From NCBI GenBank assembly GCA_033239525.1, contig BSYO01000030.1:6423119-6487118 (forward strand): a DNA stretch of 64,000 nucleotides, given 5' to 3'. The position numbers and the translations under genes are program-made. Within the stretch, counting starts at the first letter, position 1; each line of letters begins with the position of its first letter. Of the stretch, positions 56,386-64,000 are shown one piece after another. The notes beneath the pieces are model-generated. The model ran no database searches, was not told the origin of the DNA, and saw only the letters and a list, made by a program, of their open reading frames with translations. This stretch comes from Nepenthes gracilis. Its lineage: Eukaryota; Streptophyta; Magnoliopsida; Caryophyllales; Nepenthaceae.

Positions 56386-56450
56386 ATGCTTACGAAAAGC
56401 TAACCACACTCCCCCACAACACTCTCTTTTCACAACCAGACTTATCCGTA

Positions 56451-57960
56451 ATGGTGAATACAAGAGCCCAAGCTAGCGATCCCACTAGAGACACCACTTC
56501 TCCCAACCAGGACCACGTTGCTGGTACCCTGGTCAGCGGGGCGACAGGCGAGGCGCCTGCGCCTTTTTTCAACGACTGATGGAGAAGATGCAAACCAACA
56601 ACCGTCTGTTCCAAATACTCTACTCTCAGCAAGAGCTGCCACAGCAGGGGGGCTTCGCCCATAGTCGTCCCTGCACCGGCCACAAGAAAGGGTGGTTCGA
56701 GAAAAAAGAAGCCTGCCAGAAGGCCCGAGAGGCCGACAAATGTTTAGATCCCAACCTCTTCGCACCCTCCAGGCCAGAACAGGCCTGAAGAGCGCTCTGG
56801 GAGTACAACGCCAGGAGAATGTCTAGAACGAAGAAACTCCCGATACTCTCGGGTGGAGAATGGAAACCCAGTCCAGGAGCAATCCTCCAAAACTGCCCCG
56901 AGTCCACTAGAGTTAGCGTGGCCGTTTTGGGTAGGTGCCTTTGGACCCTCCGGGGATAAAATAGAGTTATGGCTTACCTCAACTCTAAGAGATCTGCCAA
57001 CGCTGCTCGCGCAGATCCACGGGCGGATAAGATTTGGAATCGTGTGTTCAAAGACGATGAACACGTTGGTGACATTGATAGATCTCCCTTCACAACGGAG
57101 ATCCTAAATCGTCCACTACCTACCAAATTCAAGATACCTTCCCTTGAATCATACGATGGGAGTAGTGATCCAGTTGACCATTTGGACCAATTCCACACCC
57201 ATCTGAGTCTACAAGGGCTGAAAAACTCAACAATGTGCCACTACTTTCCACTCACGTTGAAGGGAGATATCCGCATCTAGTTTCATCACCTCCCTTTAGG
57301 CTCCATTAGCAGCTTCTGGGAACTCACAAATCTCTTCCTGGCTCAGTATGCATCAAGCCGACGAGAAGAGAAGTAGCCGCGACACCTCTCCCACATCAAG
57401 CAGAAAGTCAGTAGAGAACCCGCGGAGATTTCTGGACCGCTTTGTGGTATAGGCCAGGCGGATTCCTTAGATCACGGAAGAGATAAAGTTGGGCAGTTTC
57501 ATCTCCACGCTGACTTACGGGGACTTCTTCAAGCACCTGACCCACAAGAATTCCCAAACCTTCTGGGAGGCGGGTCAATCACCCGGGCTTACACAGTGGC
57601 AGAGGAAGCCAACGAAGCAAAATACCCATAATAGGCAGACCAGCCTCACCCATTCCCTGGAGAGGAAAAAAGAAAATACAACGGCGGCGATCACTCTCGC
57701 CGGAAGCAGCACAGAACTAGCCCGCCAGAATGTAGAGATTACGGGACCACCAGCTTTACGCCCCTGATGGATACACTCTCAAATGTCCTTATGCAGATTC
57801 GTGGGGAGAAATTCCTGCAGTGGCCAAAACCATTGAAGAAAGACACCGGGAACCAGTCAAAATATTGCGATTTTCACCGCTTTGCTGGACATTCTACTGA
57901 AGACTGCAAGAGTTGATTCGCAAGGGCTACCTCACCAAGTTTGTCAAGGGCCCTGGGCAG
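56451..57960 (+). pseudogene. Element D gag
   Basis: The start MVNTRAQASDPTRDTTS at 56451 matches A-C. Frames change at about 56578, 56788 and 57280. The capsid region reads KFKIPSLESYDGSSDPVDHL, FHTHLSLQGLKNSTMCHYFP, LTLKGDIRI before a TAG at 57278; later words (QIRGEKFLQWPKPLKKD and CDFHRFAGHSTEDC near 57860-57905) include the gag C-terminal zinc-binding motif, here with all its Cys/His. Confidence 0.85.
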
Positions 57961-58240
57961 AGTTCTGGAGTAGCCGGCGGAGAAGGGAAGGAGCTGTCTT
58001 CTCCCAGAAACTGGGTTGCGGGCACGTATCTAAAGACAGCGAGTCGTATGCTCACTTTCTTGGTGGTCGACCTGCCCTCTGTTTATAACGCTATACTAGG
58101 CAGACGGTGCTTAATAGCGTTTAGGGCAGTCACCTCGATTTCACACCTCAAGATGAAGTTTCCAACGCCTTACAATGTATGAAAGGTGTTAGGCGACCAA
58201 GTTACTGGGCGGACATGTTACATGTCTCAAATTTCTTCTA
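57961..58240 (+). pseudogene. Element D protease, truncated
   Basis: Only the end of protease is present: [20 protein letters not shown], then the spacer words ending TCYMSQISS. Compared with element A, about 150 codons including the active-site Asp motif are missing between the gag tail (near 57950) and this block. Confidence 0.75.
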
Positions 58241-58299
58241 GCGGTAGCACTAGAACAGTTGGAAAACTCGATCATTGAGATGAGATAACCCTACAACAA

Positions 58300-59240
58300 G
58301 CATAGTTTGGCGAAGCCATAGATCTAGTCCCACTGAACCCGGAGGAATCGGAAAGGTGTGTACAGATAGGCAGCTCACTCGTCAGAACACTGCACGATGA
58401 ATTGATCGTGTTCCTGTGACGGAACGCTGATATTTTTGCCTAGACTCCCGCAGACATGCCTGGGATTCCGACTGATGTGATAGCCCACAAGTTAGGATTT
58501 GATCTTGATCGAAAGCCCATCAGGCGGAAGCGGAGGAACCACTCCGTAGAAAAGTTGATTGCCATCCTAGAAGAGGTGAAGAAACTGCTAGACGCAGGAT
58601 TTAGTAGAGAAATTCATTACCCGGATTGGCTCTCTAACGTCGTTCTAGTGAAGAAAAGTAATGGAAAATGGTGGATGTGCATCGATTTCACCGATGTTAA
58701 TAAAGCTTGCCCAAATGCTAGCTTTCCCTTGCCCAAGATCGACCTGCTGGTTGACTCGACGGCCGAACGTGAGCTGCTAAACTTTATGGACACCTATTTG
58801 AGTTACAACCAGATCCGGATGAGTCCGGAAGACGATGAGCATACTTCGTTCATGACGGATCAGGGCACCAACTATTACAACGTTATGCCCTTCGGATTGA
58901 AAAATGCCAGAGCAACCTATCAACGACTGGTCAATAAGATGTTCGAAAAGTAGATCAGTCACAACATGGAGGTCTATGTTGATGACATGCTCGTCAAGAG
59001 TAGAGTTACCGGCGACCACATCCGTGACCTAGTAGAGTCGTTTAAGGTGCTCCGCAAGCATCACTGAAGTTGAACCCGGCTAAGTGTGTCTTTGGGGTAG
59101 CATCTAGTAAATGCTTGGGTTTCATCGTCTTCCAACGGGGGATTAAGGAAAACCCAGAGAAGATTAAAGCCCTCGCAGACATGGCTCCCCTACGGAGCGT
59201 AAAGGACATCTAGCGATTGACTGGACGATTAGCAGGGTTG
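58300..59240 (+). pseudogene. Element D reverse transcriptase
   Basis: 58456-58953 is open: VIAHKLGFDLDRKPIRRKRR, LLDAGFSREIHYPDWLSNVV, NFMDTYLSYNQIRMSP (first catalytic Asp), [20 protein letters not shown]. After a TAG at 58951, [14 protein letters not shown] continues with the catalytic Asp pair intact. A frameshift follows at about 59065. Confidence 0.9.
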
Positions 59241-59289
59241 TCCCACTTCCCCGCGTAGTCTGACAACAAGTACCAACCCTTCTTTAAGA

Positions 59290-60195
59290 CCCTAAGAGGG
59301 ATGAAATCTAACGGGTTTCAATGGACAGTAGACTACCAGACAGCCTTCAATGAATTGAAGAGGTATCTGGGCAGCACGCCATTGCTAGTGTCACCCAATG
59401 GCAAAGAAAAGTTGTATCTCTACCTGGCGGTGTCAGAGGTATCCCTCAATTTCATCCTCGTATGCCAGGACTCTGACACTCAACGACCAGTCTACTACGT
59501 GAGTAAAACGTTGACTAGCCCAGAGACCCGCTACTCATGCGCAGAAAAGCTGGCCTTAGCACCTATATTCTTTGCATGGAAGTTAAGGCCATACTTTCAG
59601 GTGTACCGCATAGTTGTCCACAATGACCAGCCCCTCAAGAATATTCTCTAAAAACCTGACATTTCTGGGCGGCTGATGAAGTGGGCTATCGAGTTAGGCG
59701 AGTTCGATATCGAATTCCAGCCCAAACCTGCTGTAAAAGCGCAAGCTCTGGCTAACTTCATTGTTGAGAACACGACCCCAGTTCTCGAAGAACAGCCCAC
59801 AGAAAGCACAGTACAACTTGACGGAGTTTCAAAGTGGGTACTCTACGTAGACGGATCGTCTACGGATGCCGACAGTGGCGCCGGAGTGGTTCTCACGACC
59901 CCAGATGGGTTTGAGGTGAAGTATTCCCTCAAACTCAGTTTCTCGGCAACCAATAATGTCACCGAATACGAAGCCTTATTAGTCCGTTACGATTAGCAAA
60001 GGAGTGCTCAACCAACTGGTTGGCGGTCTACAGCGACTCTGAACTGATCGTTAACCAAGTTAACGGAAACTTCAAGGTAAGCAACCCTTACCTGGCCAAG
60101 TACTTGGCAAAGACGAGGAAAGCCGCCCAGGATTTCAACAAAGTAACCTTGGTTCATGTTCCAAGAACTGAAAACTGGAAGGCAGACTAGCTGGC
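59290..60195 (+). pseudogene. Element D dual RNase H region
   Basis: 59301-59651 carries the Ty3-type RNase H (QRPVYYVSKTLTSPETRYSC, NDQPLKNIL). 59676-59996 carries the second, archaeal-type RNase H (LYVDGSSTDADSGAGVVL, SATNNVTEYEALL) with SDSELIVNQ and a final TENWKAD-type block in later frames to 60190. One stop (TAA) lies between the two domains and one frameshift inside the second. Confidence 0.87.
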
Positions 60196-60289
60196 TAAAG
60201 CCGCTGTAGCCAAAAATCCAGAACAGTACTCAAGGGACATGAGGGAGATTCTAAACCCTCCTAGCATAGAGAAGCAGGAGGCGATATAG

Positions 60290-61535
60290 ATTTTCGAAGC
60301 GAAAAACTGGATGACATCCTCCCTTAGATACCTGGTTGATGGATAGTTGCCAGAAGACGCAGAGAAGGCTAAGCGAGTCAAAAAGACAGCCGGCTGGTAT
60401 ACTGTGGTTGATGGGCGGCTATACCGCCGTGGTTACTCAACCCCATACCTCCGATGCCTAACTCCCGAAGAGGCTAACTATGCCTTGGGCGAAGTGCACC
60501 TTGGGCGAAATGCACCTCGGAATTTGTGGAGCACATGTTGGTGGAAAAAACCTTCAAGATCATACGGCAGGGCTACTACTGGCCCTCAATAAAAAAGGAC
60601 GCGCTCAAATTTGTGAAGAAGTATGAAAGCTGCCAGCTTCACAGTAACCTTCACCATCAGCCGTCCGCTCACCTGAAGTCGCTTCAGGCCCCTTGGCCCT
60701 TTGCGCAATGTGGGCTTGATATTCTCAGCCCATTTCCCATTGCCACGGGGCAAAGGAAGTTAATCATCATGGGCATCGACTACTTCACCAAGTGCGTCAA
60801 GGCTATCTCGCTGGAAAAAATCACAGAGCACAACGCTTTTGAATTCCTTCACCAGAACATTATCTGCAGATTTGGCATCCCAAAGGTCGTCGTGACCGAC
60901 AAAGGGACCCAGTTCTAGGAAAAATGCTTCACCAAGTATTGCGCCAGCCTTGGTTTCAAGCTGGTCCACACTTCGGTAGCATACTCCCAAGCGAATGGAC
61001 AAGTGGAGGTCATGAATCGAACGCTATTTCACGAGTTAAAGACCAAGGTGGAAGATGCAGGGGGCTCCTGGGTAGATGAGCTCCCCTCAGTTCTCTGGTC
61101 TTACCGGACAACCCAAAAAGAACCAACGCGTGAGACACCCTTCAGCCTCTACTATGGAACTAAAGCCGTAATCCTGGTCGAAATCAGGCTTCCAAGTCTT
61201 AGGGTGGAATCGTTTGACCGATGGGGTAACTCCCGAAAAATTAGCGAACACCTAGACTTGTTAAAGGAAGCCTGCGACGCCGCCAGAATACGGACAACGG
61301 CCTACCAATATCGAATCGCCCGATACTACAACAAAAAGGTAAAGGCGCGACAATTCGATGTTGGGAACTTAGTCCTATGAGGTGTCGAGGCCACAAGCAA
61401 GCTGGCCGGCAGCAACAAGCTCTCCCCTAATGGGAAGGGCTTTTCCTAGTCTTCGCCGTCCTACGAAATGGACCAGACAAACTCCGAAACCAGGATAAAA
61501 AGTTGGTCCCATGAATGTGGAACGCGATCTACCTC
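60290..61535 (+). pseudogene. Element D integrase
   Basis: KKTAGWYTVVDGRLYRRGYS; a short direct duplication at 60483-60515 (GGGCGAAGTGCACCTTGGGC followed by GGGCGAAATGCACCTCGG) disrupts the zinc-binding region; then IRQGYYWPSIKKDALKFVKK with CQLH. The core has CGLDILSPFP (Trp changed to Cys, Asp kept), VTDKGTQF (second Asp kept) and the Glu in GQVEVMNRTL. C-terminal blocks follow to 61530, ending with a WNAIYLK-type close. No chromodomain. A TAG at 60917 and a TGA at 61379 interrupt it. Confidence 0.87.
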
Positions 61536-61746
61536 AAATGCTACTTCAAATAAGGGACCCAGGTATGTACTTGCGTTATTGAGTGTATGCATTCACTTGC
61601 TTATTTCAACTTGTCAAAATAAGTGTTTCCTTAGCATACTGCCTTCCCTTTCCTGTGTGCGTATATATATATACGTGTGTTTTCCTTGCAGGTATACCCG
61701 ACCTAGACTGCCCCTAAGTCGGGAGGGTCTTTACCCTCTCGTTGTT

Positions 61747-61986
61747 AAACCCTGGTCATCCAGGCGGCCCATAAAAGGTCGAATATGAACCTCGGTCATC
61801 CAAGCGGCGCATTAGCGGTCGTACTTAAATCCTAGTCATCCAAGTGGCCCATGAGCGGCCTAGTATGAACCTTGGTCATCCGAGCGATCCATTAGCGGTC
61901 GTATTAAACCATGGTCATCCAGGCAGCTCATAGGTGGTTGAATCTAAATCGTAGTCATCCAAGTGGCCCATTAGCGGTCAAAATCT
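61747..61986 (+). repeat. About 40-bp tandem repeat array in element D
   Basis: Six units share CC(T/A)(T/G)GGTCATCCA(A/G)GCGGCCCATTAGCGGTCGTA. It is preceded by the CTAGACTGCCCCTAAGTCGG motif and followed by AAAATCTTAGGGGG as in B. Confidence 0.88.
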
Positions 61987-62295
61987 TAGGGGGCTAACAC
62001 AGCACACACAACGACCCCCTTCAAAAGGAGATAGCGTGATCAGTCAACGATGGTCGAAGTGAGAAAAATTCTTCTCCAAGTCAACACTTGGGCAGCTCCA
62101 CCGGGCTTTACTCATAAGCCGCCACTCCTAGGCCGGCTAATACATACAAAGCCGCTTACAAAAAAAGACCTGAGGATTTCATTCCTTTGACAGTAATGCA
62201 ATGGCCGCCAGCCAACTGAGTTAGCCGTCCAGTACAGCAAACATGCAAGCATAAAGCAGTAAAAAGAAATAGATGCAAAGTGGGAGAATTCTCAT

Positions 62296-62301
62296 TTTAT
62301 T
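62296..62301 (-). terminator. Poly(A) signal of element D antisense gene
   Basis: AATAAA on the minus strand (AACAATAAAATGAG), about 300 bp beyond the coiled-coil segment. Confidence 0.45.
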
Positions 62302-62673
62302 GTTATCAAATGTATTGCATTATACATGATACGAGTAAAAAGAAAGACCAAAAATCGACAAAAGGCTAGGGCGGCAGCGGAGGCGGCACCTGACCATCTC
62401 GCGGATCCCTCACGAGACTTTCGCGAGTCTTGGCGGACCTGTTTGACATATTAAGCAACTCCATAAGAAAATTAGGGTCAATAAGCCGCGCGATACGCTA
62501 GCACATATTGACCCCTTCCTACATCCGTGACCACATCAGTTGTTCAATCTCGTTGGGGCGTATCCGGAGGCTCAGGCGATTCTCCAACTCTGTCAACTAC
62601 CCGCCAAGCTAGCTAAGGCGCCCAGTAATCCGCTCATTCTCCTCTCGCAGCCGAGCATTCTCCTCTTTCAGGC

Positions 62674-64000
62674 TCACGTTCTCAGCCTCCATGTCGGCCA
62701 GAACGGTCTGCAAGGTGACACCATCCAGATGGTGCACCGCCCCTGAAGTTGCGCCTTCACCTCCAGCCAGGCGATCTCTGCCTCCCTGTCAGAGATCACC
62801 CGATCACACTGGTCAATCGCCTTCCCCACAGCATCCAACACTTTCTCTTTCTGCACTAAACGACAAAATAAGTCAGAGATTTTAAAGGAGAAGTTGTGCA
62901 GAAAACGTCACAGAAAACTATACCTCCCAGACTCTCCGTGCGGGCCTATTAGGCCTAGCCTCCAAGTCTGGCCCCAACGGCGGCGGGCTGGAAGCAATGC
63001 TTTCACTGGCGGAGCTGGCGGCGGCCTCCTCCAGGATGTCCTCTAGGAGCCCCTCATCAATGTCGTCCACGGCAACAGCAGGCTTCCCAGCGACGGCCTC
63101 CACTATAGCCGCAGGAGGATCAAGATCAATCACCGACTGCTCAGCCAACAGCTGCATGGCTGGTGAGCCGACTGACGGCTCCTGCGCCTCCGCCGGCGGC
63201 TCACAAGCTGGCTCTGGTAAAGTCTTCGTCGGCGTCGCTTGAAGAACCACCTGTGGCGCAGGTTGCGCCATTATAACGCCTTTGGCCCCAGTTTCCGGCA
63301 GGTCCTCAAATGTCTTTTCTATCCAGATGGAGCTACTGGGACCGCTGTAAATCCTGACAGCGATGTAGTCGGGCCCCGAAGACGATGAGGAGGGCATCTC
63401 CACAGCCATCCTCTTGGGCCTTGGGCCAATGAAGTCGTCGTCAGTAGGACAGGGACGGATGAGCAGGTCCCTGGAGTCCTCTGGTCGCATCATAACCACC
63501 AGCGGTGGTGCCTTGAACTTTGGAACGAGGAAAGGCGGTCCCTAGTTCGCTTTCTTGGTCTCTACCCTAGAAACCAATAAATCTCTCTTGAAGTTAGAGA
63601 GATGGGCTTTGACCAGTTTGGTCAGCCACTCCAATCAGCCACTCCAAGGACGTTATCTTCGCCACAGACGGCGTACCCGTATAAACTTCCGGCACCTGGC
63701 TTCAATCCTTTGCTAGGGGCCAGGTCTCAGTCACACTCACGAAGAAGAACCGATTCTTCCAATTTTTCAGTGAGCTGTAGATGGCCGTGTTAACCTTCAG
63801 GCCACTGTGTGGAACTAGGGAGATCCACTCTCCTCCTTGGTTTATCTTAAACAGCCCCTTCACCATCGACATCGTTAGCCGCCGAGAATGCTTACGGAGA
63901 AAGATACAGAAAGTGCAAATGTACCATACAACATTAACATGGAGCCGGCGACGGGAATGCGCAGAGCTTGGAGGATTGACTATAGGTCATCGGGAAGAGG
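62674..64000 (-). pseudogene. Element D antisense gene (disordered middle and coiled coil well preserved)
   Basis: Opposite to gag-pol. The part nearest the right edge (63560-64000) encodes a damaged Transposase_28-like domain. A long clean frame, 62918-63499, encodes a Ser/Pro/Glu/Ala-rich acidic stretch (DDIDEGLLEDILEEAAASSA) ending PARRVWE at the intron donor; reading through the intron hits a stop after two bases of the donor codon plus one codon. The intron (62851-62923) joins it in phase to a charged helical segment (KEKVLDAVGKAIDQCDRVIS, REAEIAWLEVKAQ). The C copy aligns with this segment block for block. Confidence 0.75.
62851..62923 (-). other. Predicted intron in element D antisense gene (73 nt)
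   Basis: On the minus strand CTGGGAG is followed by GTATAGTTTTC, ending TCGTTTAGTGCAG. Without splicing the frame stops at the TAG at the donor; with splicing the two conserved segments join in phase 0. Confidence 0.8.

Larger units (their letters stand above)
55288..64000 (+). mobile_element. Element D: Ty3/Gypsy (Tat-type) retrotransposon, 3' LTR beyond the window
   Basis: 5' LTR (55288-56366), primer site, gag, protease, RT, dual RNase H, integrase, a 40-bp tandem array and an antisense gene, in the order found in B and C. Pol is collinear with C and better preserved than B, with about one lesion per several hundred bases. LTR tips (TGATGGGTATGC...GACGCATCA) show it belongs with B and C. 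Confidence 0.92.

Noticed and set aside
61747..61986. CRISPR-like array of 40-bp repeats
   Set aside because: Units are directly adjacent with no unique spacers, lie inside a plant retrotransposon, and recur in sister elements.
1..64000. tRNA or rRNA genes
   Set aside because: None of the stretches I read showed a tRNA cloverleaf with internal promoter boxes or rRNA sequence; a tRNAscan-SE run would settle it.

Overview
This is a flowering-plant nuclear genome segment (probably a eudicot, species not determinable) made almost entirely of nested and decayed LTR retrotransposons. I recognise one ordinary host gene: a two-exon LEA_3/Lea5-SAG21-type late-embryogenesis-abundant gene at 36519-37275 (minus). 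The plant call rests on that gene, on long Ty3/Gypsy and Ty1/Copia elements, and on long AT-rich non-coding stretches.

Layout. (A) 1 to about 8931: a GC-rich, relatively intact Ty3/Gypsy element on the minus strand, with its 3' end beyond the left edge. (B) 12199-24347: an old Gypsy element on the plus strand with two recognisable LTRs and a perfect 5-bp target duplication (ATATG); most of its gag and protease is replaced by an unrelated 2.8-kb segment. (C) 24900-35661: an old Gypsy element on the minus strand with both LTRs, inserted into an AT-rich repeat whose other copy lies at about 9270-10090. Then comes the LEA gene. (E) 37874 to about 43813: a decayed Tork/Tnt1-like Copia element whose 5' LTR starts about 0.4 kb upstream of the LEA TATA box. 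From about 43.8 to 55.3 kb lie unassigned AT-rich DNA, a short coding-like patch, a minisatellite, a very degenerate Gypsy relic (about 48.3-50.2 kb) and a small Gypsy pol scrap (about 53.8 kb). (D) 55288 to the right edge: a fourth Gypsy element on the plus strand, 3' LTR outside the window. A Copia RT/RNase H relic lies at 10505-11310.

Elements A-D fit the Tat lineage of Ty3/Gypsy. Pol runs protease, RT, Ty3-type RNase H, a second archaeal-type RNase H, integrase; there is no chromodomain; and there is a long 3' region between integrase and the 3' LTR. That 3' region is the most interesting part. In all four elements it carries an oppositely oriented (antisense) gene with an N-terminal part resembling the 'putative gypsy type transposon' family (Transposase_28, PF04195), a Pro/Glu/Ser-rich middle and a C-terminal coiled coil. 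The sequence shows a short phase-0 GT-AG intron at the equivalent place in all four copies and an AATAAA signal behind three of them. B, C and D also carry an array of 5-6 copies of a roughly 40-bp tandem repeat between integrase and the antisense gene.

Functionally, sense transcription from each 5' LTR would give gag-pol for retrotransposition, and the antisense unit would be a separate transcript running the other way. Only A is close to intact; B, C, D and E carry many stops and frameshifts and are almost certainly non-autonomous relics.
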